DNA of 64,000 bases from Serpula lacrymans var. lacrymans S7.9 (Eukaryota; Basidiomycota; Agaricomycetes; Boletales; Serpulaceae): NCBI RefSeq assembly GCF_000218685.1, contig NW_006763294.1, forward strand, positions 2,352,684-2,416,683, read 5' to 3'. Below, in pieces: positions 9,857-23,148 of the stretch (position 1 is its first letter; each line of letters starts with the position of its first letter). A program made the position numbers and the translations under genes. Under the pieces are notes generated by a model. The model saw only the letters and a program-made list of their open reading frames with translations. It searched no databases and was not told the DNA's origin.

Positions 9857-11773
9857 TCAAACAGTATCCCGGAAAGGCCACCAGTCCTGGGGGAGGATGG
9901 CCTCTATTTCGTTCGTCAGCGCCATAGGTAGACGACTGCGCGTACCTTCCAGCAGAGCCCTCTTGGAAGGATATTCATTGGGCGAAACCCACCCGTAAAG
10001 GCGCATGCCAAAGGTCATGCGGAGATCATCCAAGAAGTCGTGCCAGTCAAGATAGCGATCCCTTTGTTTCTTCATCTCGCGAACCTCATCCCGTGTAAAC
10101 CGTAATGGACATGGCTGATCCGCACAGGAAAGCTCAGGCCACTGAGCAAACACATCAAGCAGTGCAAGACGAAGAGGCAGTATACCATCCTTCCAGGTCC
10201 GTCCCGCAGCACGTACAGGCATTGTCCGTACTTCGCGGTGATCAATCCGGTAGGGGAATAGTTGTTTGATCTCGTACAACTTGTGGAGCATCTTGGCCTT
10301 ATGATCCTCCCGAATAACGGCTTGCCGCGGCTCGCTCATGTTCTCGTAATCCTCGGGCAGCTTGGGAAACTCAAGCCCAGATTGAACCTCACCTCCCTGA
10401 TATGCCACGAAAGATGGGGTGTTCATTTGAAGATACGCAGGGCCTGCCCAGCATCCTTGCCAGTCGATTATACTGACAATGCGACACTCGGCATCATCAG
10501 AGACGAATACGTTTCCGGGGTTGAGGTCAGGGTGCCACAAGATAGAGGACAAGACCTTCTTGGACGTGGGAACAAGAGCAGGTATTATAGAACGGTACTG
10601 CTGTAAGGCATGGAGATGTTCTTCTTGTACCTGTGGACCAGACACGCTACGGAATGGATCATCATGAATATTGGGTTTGGCATAACGTGATATCCACGCT
10701 TCCTCGCGCGAGGCGAGGGAGCCAAGGTATTCAGCCGGCGATGACCCTGTAGCACTTGGTCAAAATAGATAATTAAATATAAAAATGAGCATACGCACAC
10801 GGTCCTCTGTGAATATCCAAGACTGCCCTCTCATCCTCGTAAAAGTTGCGATGAGCAATGGGCCCAATGCAAAACTTGTCCTCGGAGCCAAAATTGCGCG
10901 AGCCCTTGGCATAGAGACGTGGAGCCCTCTGCGATGCAGGGATGTCGTCCTTGTAGTAGAGGCTGCCGTACTGATCGAATTTGGCATTGAGGAAGTTTTG
11001 CTCGATGGATACTAGCGAATTGACAATATTCTTTTTCTGCCGTGCATCCAGAGTACGCCATACGCTGCTCAACTGGACGCCAGGTGCAGTTTCCATGATG
11101 ATGTACTCTGCACCGACGCCATTGGTGGCAGCTTTGGAACTCCACGACAAAACCTTTGGTACTGGGACACCGAGATTGTTACGGGCAAAGTCCATTGTAG
11201 CGACTTCACTAGAAGTCATAAGATGATCTGGGCCAGCGATGGGATTCTGATTAAGATAAAGCACAGTCAGTAAAAAATTTGAAATTGGGATGAGTATAAG
11301 ACTGACCTTAATCCTAGCAGTTACCTGCGCACCGTTAGCCAGTCTGACCATGAATGATTTATTAAAGAGGCCCTCCTTCTTCTCCATCGCGACGACTTCT
11401 GAACCGCATACCGAGGCAATTACACGATGCAACCCAGCTACATCAAACTTAATATAACGCTGTGCCAACTGTTGCGACTCGTTGTACAGCCATCGACCAG
11501 ACGTGTAACGGAAGAGGTCTTCGTTAGCGTCTGTGGCAGAGGCGTTTACAGCTACGTGAAAGGATTACGTTAGGGTTGATATGGTGTAAAGACGACGTTG
11601 TGGGATGACATACCTGAGGGATGTATGACAGGAAGAGAGGGAGGTGGGAGAGACAGATAGGATGGTGGGGAGATACTGACTGCTGTAGCAAACTTGCGGA
11701 GAACACTGTGTGATTTGTGAATGTGTGCTGTCTTCAGGATCCCGAGAGAAACTGGTGTGCGTGTAAACCTCAT
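9857..11773 (-). CDS. AIM9-like mitochondrial protein with aminoglycoside-phosphotransferase (kinase) fold
   Basis: Four exons: 11773-11614, 11551-11307, 11246-10801 and 10754-9857, coding about 582 residues. The first exon gives a basic, Ser/Arg-rich mitochondrial presequence (MRFTRTPVSLGILKTAH). The second starts the conserved region (DANEDLFRYTSGRWLYNE). Nucleotide-binding N-lobe elements (EGLFNKSFMVRLANG) are followed by the catalytic loop LWHPDLNPGNVFV (H-x-D...N) and the metal-binding Asp in SIIDWQG. The family is named for yeast Altered Inheritance of Mitochondria 9; its substrate is not established. Kinase residues appear intact, so activity is possible. Confidence 0.85.
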
Positions 11774-13820
11774 AGCAAGCTCATCTGTGATTGCAAAGGA
11801 AGACCCAAGGGGCTTTATAAGAGAAGATAAAATGAAAATGAAAGAAACGTTGAATAAGAGAAATAGGATGGAATATGGATGATGGGAGAGAGGAGAAAAC
11901 GTTGGGGAGAGAGGGAGATAATAGGTCTGTGTAACTCCGCCATAAATAAATAAGGCAAAATGCGGGGAACTGGCGGCTTGGTCTCGGCTTGTCGACAAAA
12001 GTCTCAGGCTCATCACTGGCCTGGAGCCGGCCTCTCTTCCGCGCATCCGACCCCTCTGCTGGTTACGTCGATTTATTGTCATATTTAAATTATTGTCATC
12101 CGTTTATTCAGTTTACTCAATTTGCAAACATCATGCTAGGGGCCAGTCCACATGTTTTGTTTTTTTTATTTTACACCTCCTTTACAGGTGCATATTTGCA
12201 TTGTCCCAGCATTCTAGGTCTTCGAGAACGGCTTTCAAACGATCGGGCGTTGTACCTGGTCGTTCTGGGGAATCAACGAAAGAATGCCGAAGAAGACATG
12301 AGAAATTAAGCTTGTTCGCATTAAAATGATTGGTACTCGTCATAGTCATGGGTTCTGCAGCCACGGGCACGGAATGATGCGTGAGGTATGTTCGCTACTC
12401 CTGTCATGCTATCCGAGAATCCGCAGTAGCAACGAAACCATTCTCTGTGGAGTTAACCGAATGCGTATCATCTTTCTCATAAATGTCAACATCATGTCTT
12501 CCCCACCTCCTCTCTTAGCATCTTCATATCCGACCACTTGACCAATGGCATCACACACCTTGCTGATCCGGAATCTTACACACTCGTGCAAAACGTTCCT
12601 TGACCTGCATTCTCGAACACGAGGCCACCCAGTTATCCTTGTCCCTCCAACACCCAATGGCAATCAAGCACGTTCCCTTCGATAATCTTTATCTTTACGT
12701 TGCCACATCATCCTTCTACCGAGACCGCCTTCCAAAGCTCATGCGCAATACCATAGTCAGCTGCTCTCGTCGACGGAAGTCTGCCTCACCTTGTCAGTAA
12801 AAATACCATACTTGCAGCGATCGCTATATTCATACTTCATAGCTCACAAATTTCCGAACAACTCTCATTTCAGTCTTCCCGCTGCCTATAACTAAATCCA
12901 AACTGAATCTCAGGAATCATACTCATATTTCCTTAAGCTTTTCCCTTCTTTTGATTCATTTTAGCCGCTGGGCCCGTCGAGCCGCTGGCCCGATTTATTG
13001 AAACTTCTGATAGGTGAGGATACCCCTCGCTTCAAGTCCTCGGCGAGCCAGATCTGTGCACGGCCGTGCTACAACCAGTTTACCAAGTGTGTACTTTCCA
13101 GTACTCCGTGGTCGAATTCCGTCTGATCAGTCCATATGATTTCCTGTGAAACGGGACGCGGCCGCCCAATACCCTGTGTAGGAGAGAACACATTGCCAGC
13201 GCACTTACGGAATTTGCTTCAAGAATGTTCCCATCCCCCTTCTTTGGTATGCTCAGCCGCATCAACGATCAACGCCGTCTTACAAACTACGTACATGTTA
13301 CTCGTAATCTAATCGCCGTCTCTTTCCCGCGTACGCCGAGTTAGGAGTTTAGTGAGCCCTCGTGCCCAGCGCCCAGCGAGGATAATTCCCGCTTAAGTTA
13401 GTACACTTACATCCATTACTTGCAAAGTTGCCGAATGACACGAGGCACACATGTACAATCGACGAGCGCAAAAGTTGCCTCGTTGCCTCTTGGTATTATC
13501 TCACCTTGTGAATGACACCTGCATCACTCCATTCTCATGCCGTCGTCGTCGTAGGCTGGCTGGGACATTTGTCAATATTGATTCATATACTGATCCTGTT
13601 GACTGCATCAAGACCGTCCTCGTCGATATTGCAAAATATCAATGCAGGCAATGCACATGATGCAGCCAAGCACCGCAATCATCCGAGCCCTGGTTCCATA
13701 TCCCATGATAATTTGTCAATAATACAATTGGCTTGAAATCTGTCTTACAGAGCAGAACCAATTACATAGCTATTTGTCTATTCTTCGCTGAGTCACAATG
13801 ACCTTCATCCTGTCTATAGT
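11774..13820. other. 2-kb region without a recognisable gene
   Basis: Frames on both strands are short and overlap one another without conserved motifs or plausible splice chains. 11774-12000 presumably contains the AIM9-like promoter. Pyrimidine-rich and GC-rich patches alternate (a GC-rich patch at 12960-13060). No LTR ends, terminal inverted repeats or tRNA fold were convincing. Confidence 0.45.
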
Positions 13821-16285
13821 TCAAACATGAATGTACAATCCAGCGTCTTTCCTGATCTTTGTCATAGCTGGAAAATAGATCCACCACATCAGTACCAAAA
13901 TTTCACAACAACTTGATCACTACTGACCTGCTATTATAGCGCTTCCGACACCACTTCCGTCCTCGGCGTGGTGCGTTATAATGTTCCTGCGGTGAGTTGC
14001 GAATCACTACTCAACAAAGACCCGTAGTGGGGTAAAATAACTCACCGTCCCTTCTCTCCAAAAATGTCCTGCAGACCTTCATGTACCCTATCCGCAAATC
14101 CAGGGTATTTCTGCGTGTTATCATCGATCGATCAGCTTCAGCGTGAGAATACGATAGAAGTTAAACTCACGTTGTACAATGAGCCGTCGGCACCAACCAT
14201 ACATCCTTCTTCCAAGTAACCCATTTTACTGACGATCGCTGCGATACCACAGGAGCTCAGTCGTGCGGCACGCCTTCCGATGAGCTTCGCGAGAGCACGG
14301 AAGAACTGGCGTTCTGCTAATGTTGTCTCAAGAGCGAAGAAGTGTGTAAAAATCCCGATGATCATGAGGAGCTCATCGGTCGGATCACTGTCACCTTCGG
14401 TGAGCTATTGGCCCAGATATCCAGATAAGATACATATACCTCTCCATAAGCGAAAGGAACGCTGTGTCAAGACAGTAAGGCTTCTCTAGTTTATAGGTGT
14501 TTTGTCCAAGGAAGAGGACACCTTCATCTATCAGCTCGCATATCACCAGCCTCAAGATTTCACCCAAATAACGACCAGATATGAGTTTCTGATTTTTAGG
14601 ATCAAATTAGCACGGGGATCAACGGAAACATCAGTCCGACAGCGTGACTCACTTCGAATGCTTGCTCTCCGGGTTTATTTGAAGTATCATCAACAATGGC
14701 ATCATATTTAGTCCGGGGTAGGTGCTCGTGTTCGAAAGAATCGAAAGCACCCTGTCACTGGATCAGCTAAGACGCCTGCTGATTTCATGGGATCAACGTA
14801 CCCATTCACAGTTGATCGCCATTTCCGCGGCGGGATCGATACCGAGGTGGTTGATTTTCTCGATATTTTTCACATTTTCCATGTAGGCAGCATTACATCC
14901 GGTGCCAAAAATGACAGCAATCTTCGTTCTAGGGTTTACATAATGAGATGCTATTAACGTTCCCGTAGTATCATTGATGAGTGCAGTCAGTTGTATGGGG
15001 AGTTGCTGTTTGACCCTTGAACGATCTAATAATATTTGGTAAATGTATTTTTGACGCACGTATTTTTCCAGCGACTTCTTGAACATTTCTGCCACGTCTC
15101 TGCCTTCAGTGTTGGCAGCACCAAAGCCCTTTGTCCATCGGATGAGTTCACCATGGTCAATTCTCTCTTGCCTGTTAGTCAGTCGTGAGTTGTTTATTAA
15201 CATTTGTTTGACTAAACGCACGGTGAATTCACACTCACGAGCAAGGGTATGAAAACTATTGCGCCGACCAATCGTCACGTGCATGAGTAAGGTCATCAGT
15301 ACCACAAGCCAAAAGATAGTAAACAAGAGGACTCACAGTAAACCCAAGTGGAAGGTTCTGTCCCGGCTTTAGCGCACTGTCACGTTCGCCAAAATTTGTG
15401 TCGACGAAAGTCTTCAAACATTCTGCACAGAAATCGAATAGCTTCTGCCCGTCGTCTTGTTTTTGTTCTTCCGTCAGTCGATATTTCGTTTGAGTAATCT
15501 CGAATTTCCCTTCGCCTTGCAAAGTTACAAGACATACACGAAGATTGGTACCGCCTGAGATTGAGGCACCGATAATTACCCGGGACATCATTAGCCGCGA
15601 TGGACTATGGTACAGATACACGACGCTTGCTGAAGGGATGGACGCACAGATGAAGACGTACCAAGGTCCAGGGCTAGAAAGTCACCAGTTTCTTGTCCCG
15701 TTGGCCAACCAAAAACATAGGTAGGAATCATAGGCTAAAACGAAGATTCATCAGCACTTTGACATGGTCGATGTTATGGATGCAAAAGCCAGTAAATTCA
15801 AGGGTAGCACACTATCACATAGAGATGACAATTTTACAGACGTATTGGAGCTCATGCAACAGAAATCGGAAAATGTACGGTATCGATGACCTCGGAAGGT
15901 AAATAGACAAGTCAGAGTACGCACCACAATCTGATTAGGCTTGTTCAAGCCGATCTCCAACGTTTCTGTGAAGGCCTCGACAATCATCCGCATTCTTTGC
16001 GGCGTCAACGTGAATCTGCATTCCGGATGATGAAGCCTTAATAGATCCGCGGCATAGCCCCTGATTGTACATCGACTTACAGGCTTTCATACTTCCTGAG
16101 GTGATCGGCCATGGTCCTACAAATGCAGATTAAATATTAAAAGACGAACACCACAGATATATGCGCATTACAGACTTCTTGGTTGCATGGGGCAAATCCT
16201 CTTCGCCTTGAATACGAGTATGTATCGCAAGCGTTTGCCCAGTAGGCAATGTGACGCTGCCGCTACCACGACGAGATGCTGGCAT
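13821..16285 (-). CDS. Hexokinase (ATP:D-hexose 6-phosphotransferase)
   Basis: A multi-exon gene on the minus strand from ATG 16285 to TGA 13821. The first exons are 16285-16176, 16116-16081 and 16015-15925, giving TKKTMADHLRKYESL then TLTPQRMRMIVEAF. Later exons carry the hallmark segments in order: VFGWPTGQETGDFLALDLG (phosphate-1 loop start), GTNLRV, LGFTFSYP, LIRWTKGF (sugar binding), INDTTGTLIAS (catalytic Asp, phosphate-2 region), AVIFGTGCNAAY, INCEWGAFDSF and the C-terminal adenosine region GADGSLYN then DGSGVGSAIIAAM. It catalyses the first step of glycolysis in the cytosol. The start is divergent from the uL14m gene 207 bp away. All catalytic segments look intact. Confidence 0.93.
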
Positions 16286-16492
16286 TGTGTCTTTTCTGCA
16301 GATAGCGATGTGGAGGAAGAAAAATAGAAACAGAAAGGACACTGGAGTATTCGGTTCTAAGGGCTCAGGGGACCAACCGTGAAGCACTCCAGATAATCTT
16401 GAGAACCGCTTTCCCACGATGACTACCTCTTCCCTTCGCATTCCCACGGCTCCCTCGACTCTGCAACTTTTGTTTTCTCTCTAAAAGGGTTA
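16286..16492. promoter_or_regulatory. Shared divergent promoter, hexokinase / uL14m
   Basis: The 207 bp between the two start codons must hold both leaders and both promoters. It has a T-rich tract on the uL14m side (TTTTGTTTTCTCTC), common upstream of fungal housekeeping genes. No TATA box was identified with confidence. Confidence 0.6.
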
Positions 16493-17008
16493 TGATCGGC
16501 CTCAAGGGTACACTCAATGTAAGGCATTATATGGCTCAGAACTGGAATATAATCTCATTCACATATACTATCTAGGTTATAGATAACTCTGGCGCTCTTC
16601 TCGTCGAGTGTGTCAACGTTCTCAAGCAGAAGGTCAACAATGGCTGGGGTTCTGTAGGTGATGAAATAGTCTGTGTCGTCAAGCGTGCAAGACCAGTCTC
16701 TGCAGCAACACAAGCTTCGACAACTGCAGTCAAAGTTCGTCGCGGAGACGTCCGACGGGCTGTTATTGTGCGCACAAAAAAGTCTGTACGTCGACCAGAC
16801 GGTCGCTTCGTCAGGTTCGACGACAATGCTGCCGTTCTTCTAAACAACAAGAGAGAAATGTTGGGCACGCGCATAGGTGGTGTTGTCAGTGCGGATCTGA
16901 GGATGAAGGGGTGGGGCAAGATTGTCAGTCTGGCACCGAAGGTATACTCGAACAGTGGTTCAGTCAGTGGTGATACTAACGTAGTTTCCGTTCCTGTAGG
17001 TGGTCTAA
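16493..17008 (+). CDS. Mitochondrial ribosomal protein uL14m (MRPL38-type)
   Basis: Three exons: 16493-16519, 16576-16941 and 17000-17008, coding 133 residues. The first exon gives MIGLKGTLN and the second begins [17 protein letters not shown], the uL14 signature. [17 protein letters not shown] and the DNAAVLLN region with [24 protein letters not shown] follow. The last coding exon is nine bases (GTG GTC TAA), giving the family ending APKVV. Reading through that intron adds a spurious 21-residue tail. uL14m sits on the large mitoribosomal subunit at the intersubunit interface. Its neighbour on the left is transcribed divergently. Confidence 0.92.
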
Positions 17009-17349
17009 TATACACGAAACATACGGTCTACGCAATTAATGTCCCGGTTCATTAGATAGAATACAACTCCACAATTGTTTTATCAGTCATTTTATTCTAT
17101 TTTCACTATTGCTCAAAACTGTCAGTTGGAGTTTTCAGGACGATCGATCATATGTCCGACATCGCTATTAACTGAACTCCATGAATAATTCTTCTAATGT
17201 ATCTCTGTATGTATCACCTGGCGAGTACGCCGGAAAGCCGTGCGGTGGTTCGATAACATCCGGAATTGAATCTCGTTACCTACTACAAAACGTAAAAGGA
17301 CACGAGTACGCTGTGTAATACTCCAGACTCTAGCAACTTCCGCGTAAGC

Positions 17350-18541
17350 TCACAGAGCACTTGCACCTGAATGAAAATAATTGAGATGTGCACCACCAAA
17401 CTGAACATGAAAAGAGACGAACCAGTGATAATGTCGACCAACTCGTTGGTAATGGCGGCTTGGCGACCACGGTTGTACTGCATCGTCAAACTGCTGATCA
17501 TGTCAGAGGCGTTCTTCGATGCATTGTCCATAGCATTACGACTAAATCCCGTTGTAAAAAAATGTGAGCATAAAGTGGGGGGCGATTTCAACCGGAAGGT
17601 ACAAACCGAGCACTTTGTTCACAAGCGTGAGCCTCGACCAGGGCAGCATAGATAGCGTTAGCTAGTGAGAACTCGGCGAGATCTTTGGTAACATCGTCCT
17701 CCATCTCATATACCTTGAAGCCCGCTAAGGAAATATATGAGAAATAGGATATCCACGAAAGAAACACAACTAACGCGACTCCTTCAGCGTGTTCTCATTC
17801 AACACTTCGACAATTGCTGGCTCGTAAGAAATGGCAGAGACAAACTTATTGTAAACGATAGCAATGCTGTCGTACTTGGCATCACTTTTGACAATCAAAT
17901 CTGCAACACCAGCAGCGTCGGCGAAAGTAGGGATGTCTCGCCCAATCTGGTTGAAGGTGAGAGCCAGGTTTTGTGGGACAGCACGAGACAACTGGGCTTT
18001 TGACTTGTCACCAATAACCATGACAGGAGAGTCTGAGTCGACAACATTCTCTTCATCAGCCAGCGCGCGGCGCGTGGCTTTAGAGACAGAGGAGTGGATA
18101 CCGCCGCAAAGACCCTTGTCGGACGAAACCACAATGAAGAGCTTGCGCTTGGCTGGGTTCTCAGCGGTTGCATTTTCGAAAACCACTGAAAAAGAATATA
18201 TATCTTAGCATCTATACAAAGTGTAATATCAAGACAAACTCACCAGAGTTAGCGAGACCGTACTGCTTGCCGCTTTGCATGGCGCGTTGTGCTTTGGCAA
18301 GTTTGGTCGAAGCAATCATTTTCATGGACTAGAGGACGATATCCGCACAGCTATTTTTCAGCACTGGTGACATGGCATATGTACCCTGCTAACGCACCTT
18401 CGTGATTTTCTCGATATTTCTGACCGACTTCAACCGCAGCTCGATTTCCCGCAAGGTTGCCATGTTACGGGCATTTTGTGGTGCAGCTCCCAGCGGCGAG
18501 GGCTGGGAGGAGATGCGGGCAAGCGTTCGCCGTGCAAACAT
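17350..18541 (-). CDS. ATP3: Mitochondrial F1-ATPase subunit gamma
   Basis: A minus-strand multi-exon gene. The start chosen is ATG 18541 ([16 protein letters not shown]), an Arg/Ser-rich mitochondrial presequence, followed by the mature N-terminus [21 protein letters not shown]. An upstream in-frame ATG at 18631 would add 30 residues. The central exon has the family core [20 protein letters not shown]. The C-terminal helix contains [33 protein letters not shown] and, after a last small intron, ITGASAL at the stop. Gamma is the central rotating shaft of ATP synthase in the inner membrane. It shares a short divergent promoter with eIF2-beta. Confidence 0.93.
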
Positions 18542-18748
18542 GAGAATTGAAGTAGAGGAGAGAGAAATATTCCGTTCTGTGCTGTCTCTATCGGGCGTGC
18601 TCGGCGTCGCACCAGCGGAGCTAGCACGCAAAAGTTCGAGCGGAGTCTAAACACGGCATCTGAGGCAGGCAGAGTCATTTCATATCTATTGCTATATCCG
18701 ACGAGCAAGACATCTTTGACATCGACCACGACAGCGACGACCGCTAAA
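18542..18748. promoter_or_regulatory. Shared divergent promoter, ATP3 / eIF2-beta
   Basis: 207 bp separate the chosen start codons of two essential genes read in opposite directions. If the upstream ATP3 start (18631) is used instead, the gap is only 117 bp. No clear TATA box. Confidence 0.55.
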
Positions 18749-20031
18749 ATGTCATCGGAAGAACCACTATTCGATCCCTCTCTTAAGAAACGTAAGAAAA
18801 AGACCGTCGCCTTCACCGAAGACCCCCTCGGTGCTGATGCTGATCCCACAACGCCTGCACCGATATCCATCGACAACCACACTACGAATGGAGATGCTGT
18901 GGATCTGGGTCCTACCACCTTGCATGAGCAAATGAAGCGCAATGAAGATCCTGATGCTGTAGCCGATGTTGAAGGCACCAATGGAGTGAAGGAAGATGAT
19001 GATTTCAAGGCCATGTTCCCTGACGGTTTGAAGAAGAAAAAGAAGAAGAAAGAGATCCCAATGGATTTGGTACGTCTTCAAATTTGCTAGGTACGCTTTC
19101 TCGAAATGCTCATGTCCTATTCAGGGGGATGAAGCCCCTGGTGCACCCACACCACCACCACCAGCAGTACCTGCAGTCTCAGAAGATCTCGATTTCTCTG
19201 ATATAAAGAAGAAGAAGAAATCGTCGTCAAAGAAAAAGGCTATGGAAGATTTCGAGAAGGAGCTTAACCAGGCAAAGACGAAAGAAGACGATGAAGCGGA
19301 AGCTGATGATGGCCAACACTTAGAGGACATCGACGAAGCTGAGTTAGGAGATGATCCATTTGCGCGTGGTCAAGATGCACCGACAGGGATCGATGCAGGT
19401 ACCGAGCCTTGGCTTAGTAGTGACCGAGATTATCTCTATTCAGAGGTTTGGCTAATCCTCGTACTCTTCTGAAACGTCTTACTAATATCGTGTTGCTTCA
19501 GCTCCTACAACGATTTTATGCCTCCCTTCATGCCTCCAACCCTTCACTACTTACATCCACCGGTAAACGTTACACGATCGCCCCTCCCCAGATTCTCCGA
19601 GAAGGAAACAAAAAATCTATCTTTGCCAATGTCGCCGATATCTGCAAGCGGATGCACAGGCAACCAGAGCATGTTATTCAGTTCCTGTTCGCTGAAATGG
19701 GTACTACCGGTTCTGTCGATGGTTCGGGGAGATTGGTTATCAAAGGACGATTTCAACCGAAGCAGATTGAAAATGTGTTGCGACGATACATTGGTAAGTC
19801 AAGCATGTTCATACCGCGGGAGTACACCTTTTTACTTCTCATGCGCTTCGTAAAATTTTAGTTGAATATGTTACTTGCAAAACGTGCAAGTCTCCCGATA
19901 CGCTTTTGACCAAAGAAAATCGTATATTTTTCATGTCATGCGAGTCATGCGGTTCTAGACGCTCCGTCAATGCCATCAAGAGTGGTTTCCAAGCACAAGT
20001 TGGGAAGAGAAGCAAAAACAAGACTGGTTAA
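18749..20031 (+). CDS. Translation initiation factor eIF2 subunit beta
   Basis: Four exons: 18749-19069, 19125-19445, 19502-19793 and 19862-20031, giving 367 residues. The N-terminal half has three lysine blocks ([26 protein letters not shown]), the K-boxes that contact eIF5 and eIF2B-epsilon. The C-terminal domain follows ([43 protein letters not shown]) with a zinc ribbon CKTC...CESC. This is the beta subunit of the ternary-complex factor delivering initiator t[13 protein letters not shown] is preferred as start; an in-frame ATG at 18689 is in the short divergent promoter. The acidic linker [19 protein letters not shown] is typical. Confidence 0.95.
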
Positions 20032-20321
20032 TAGGTACTTGTATGGTATTGATAGCACTTGTATGGACGCACGGTCATTCAAAGGCAGGCAGGCATGCTA
20101 CTTCTCGTCTCTTGTATTGTTATGCATTGTTACAATATATGTATAGTATGTCAAGCCGCTCGACCACATATGTGCATAGATCAACCATTTGTGAACCACC
20201 CAAGAGTAACGTACATATTTACAAAAGCTCAAGAACATATTCGACAGCAAAATACGAAGCTATAAGGTAACATAAGCATAACAGCAAAGAAAATAAGATG
20301 GATCGCCCTGGATGTCGGTCT

Positions 20322-22925
20322 TCAAGGATTAAGGTCGCCAACACGAGTCAACGCCACACGACGCTTCTTCTTTGGTGGTTCCTGTTCAGTTGTTGACTCC
20401 TCCGGTGCTTTATTACGGACAATAGAACTGCTGCCTGTAGCAAGACTAGGTATATTGTCGTCGACGCTGGCGGTGGGGGTTAAAGGAGGCTCACTCCTCT
20501 TGGTGGGAACAGTAGGCGTTGTCATATGCGAACCTGTAACTGGTATTACAGGTGTAGGGTACGATAGAGGCACAGAGTTATGGTGTGCAATGGATTGCAA
20601 TTGAAGACTGTGTTGCTGAGTGTGGTGGGTCGGCAAGATCTCGTCGAATATTATGATTGTGCAGTACCCATCACGCGAGGAGAGTATGAGACATTGTCCA
20701 TCAGGTGACCTATAGGCGGATATTTGGATTATAGCATGGCTTTTCAGGTCTAAACTACTCACCATGTCATATCAGTGAACTCATCATAATGCAGCTTAGA
20801 CAACAAGCAAACAGGACTCGCTTGCTGTGTATCATAGATAGCGATAGTGTCCATCGTCAACACGGCATATAGCATCCTATAAGGCAAGGAAAACACAGAA
20901 CCGCTGGTAGATTGAGGAGCTATGCTCGGTGTGGATGGTTTGGGGGTAAGAGGCGTAGGAGGCTTCAGCAGCTCTGTCGGAGAACTGAGAGTCGAGGGTA
21001 ACACAGATGCTGCGGGCAATGGGGCAGGAGCTGCGATGGAAGATGAATTTCCAACCTTTTCAATCTGCGGAGACAGAAGCCCTAGTTGCTGTGCAGTACC
21101 AACAGGAGGGACAGAACTAATAATATCCACGGACAGTGAACCCTCTTTACCTTTCTCCACCGTCACAGTTTTCGGCTCGCTCGAAGAACCAGCTCCGACA
21201 ACGCCATGACGCAGCTCATAAAGAATAGGAGAAAATCTGACTGCAACACTAGGTTTTTTGTGTCCAGGAAGTTGCGCAATAGGAGGACGAGCGAAGTTGG
21301 CGCGCGAGTAGATGTACACCGATGAAGCGGAAGCCGCATTCATTGGGTCACTGGTCTTAATAGAAGGTCGGTTTTTTCGACCACGAGACGGTTCTTCTGG
21401 TTTAGTCTTAGAGGAACCGGGTAAGATGGACGGGTCCTCAAACTGACCCGCAGGTGTAATTAGTAAACCTCCGTCTGGGCTAAAGGTTAAGCGTCGGAAG
21501 AAGTTCGTAAAGCTCTCATCCCCATACAACTTCACTGCAGACCACGAAGGAGATGGCAATGCACGTATGGCCGGAAGCGGAGGCATAGGTGAAGGTGACC
21601 GGCCATATCGAGCGTAATGGGAAGGGGAGCTAGGTGCATTAGAGCCGCTGAAAGACGACCGTCTAGAGGATGGTCTATCTACAGAAGGAGGAGGGAACAT
21701 CGACGCAGATGGCGTACTAGCAACCGATGTAGCTGGTGTCAAAGGGGCATAGGGAGCCTGGTTACTAGACGGGGCAGAGATGGTGTCTTCCTTGTGCTGT
21801 TCACTCATTGTCGTGGTTACTGACTCGGCGTCGCTCGCTGCTGTAGACTCGCGATGAAATGGCTTGACACGGCTTTGTGAGCTGGGTGTTCGGCTATGAT
21901 GGTATGGCATGCGGGAATTTTTGCCTACAGCGTGAGCTTCGAAAGAGCCCTGCTTCGTTGATATGCGATACACATGCATTGAACGATCGCTGCTCTGCGT
22001 AGCGATGTACTCATTCAACGGATCCCATGCAACTCCTTGAACATAATGATTGTGCTCGGCTATTTCATGCACGCATTTTCCTGAAAAGGACGCAAAATGA
22101 GACTAATCTAGGGTGTTATAGTACAAAACTAACCATCCATTGCACTGAAGACCCTGGCGCAGTTATCAGTGCTACCGGCCAAGATATATTCTCCTGAAGG
22201 ACTCCATGCTAAGTCATATACTTGCATTGTAGTACACCTGGATAACAATCTAGTAGGTATGGAAAGTATGATCGAATAGCTATAGATACACACCGGAAAG
22301 TAGTACGGGGTTTCCAGTACTCCTTCTCGTGCTGCATGTCCTCCGGACTGAGGTCGCTACCATACGTAGCTGTTTGAGGGCTAGCCGAAGGAGCCCAGAT
22401 GATGATCATCCCGTCTTTGTAAACGGGTTTTGTCAGTATGTTACGCGCTTGGTGAGTTCAAACATACCATCCCCAGCGGAAGCAATTGCCTCTCCTATTA
22501 CCATGTCAGATATACGAGAGTTGTTTGTGTTGAAAGAGCATACCATTAGGGGAGAACCTAACAACATTTACAGCTGCAGAATGTCTGCTGAGAGTAGCAA
22601 GATACTCGACACGTGCGGGTCGAGGAGCAGCTGGCTCGCGTGTGGCTGAATCGTCAATAAGAGATGAAGGCAGGATATTGGGGTAAACCATCCATATCTT
22701 AAATTGTATATACGACGATGGTCAAGGACTGGCATAGGTGCATTCGCAGGGCTTATCACTCACTCTGACGTGATTATCCTCTCCTCCCGTAGCAAGCCTA
22801 TAATTCTGCCCTGCGAAGTTCTTTTCCTGCGTAGGGCGCGCTTTTTTGAATGAAACCGGCTGAAAATCGCAGGTAGAGATTGGTTTGGACTCGTGCCATC
22901 GAATCTCGAGAGTACGATAACGCAT
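20322..22925 (-). CDS. Chromatin assembly factor 1 p60 subunit (Cac2/CHAF1B-like WD40 protein)
   Basis: A minus-strand multi-exon gene. The start ATG 22925 gives MRYRTLEIRWHESKPISTCDF, matching the start of CAF-1 p60 proteins; an in-frame ATG lies eight codons upstream. WD40 blades follow: YRLATGGEDNHVRVW, SRHSAAVNVVRFSPNG, DGMIIIWAPS and HNHYVQGVAWDPLNEYIATQSSDRS (characteristic of this family). A long Ser/Pro-rich insert near 21900-21560 separates the blades. The C-terminus is disordered with a basic KKKRR near the end. CAF-1 deposits H3-H4 behind replication forks in the nucleus. It converges with eIF2-beta (290 bp) and diverges from Ies1. Confidence 0.88.
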
Positions 22926-23148
22926 CCTTTGGGCGTGGTGGTGGTGCAAATGAAAGGAGTACGGCGGGGCTGCGCTATTAGATACGTTTCAGAGAACAAA
23001 CGTTTGTAAGGATGTATTTCTGTGTCGCAGAGATCCAAGGTTCTCCTTTTTGTATGTTCGGGTCACGGTCGTCACCAGCTGCAGTTCAATTCAGGCTGTG
23101 TGGCGTGCATTATTACAATAGCAGTGTATTTGGGAAACCTTGTCCTCA
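22926..23148. promoter_or_regulatory. Shared divergent promoter, CAF-1 p60 / Ies1
   Basis: 223 bp between the two proposed start codons, the third divergent pair in this block with a gap of about 0.2 kb. No distinctive motif recognised. Confidence 0.45.

Noticed and set aside
11570..12082. 170-codon minus-strand frame including the AIM9 presequence
   Set aside because: Only the part from the ATG at 11773 fits the gene model; the upstream extension is low-complexity leader.
12960..13090. GC-rich patch with TTCAAGTCC resembling a tRNA T-arm
   Set aside because: No acceptor stem or D-arm could be folded around it.
16572..17015. 147-codon minus-strand frame
   Set aside because: Antisense shadow of the uL14m gene.
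18430..19014. 194-codon minus-strand frame across the ATP3/eIF2-beta promoter
   Set aside because: Partly antisense to eIF2-beta exon 1 and partly out of phase with ATP3; no conserved motif.
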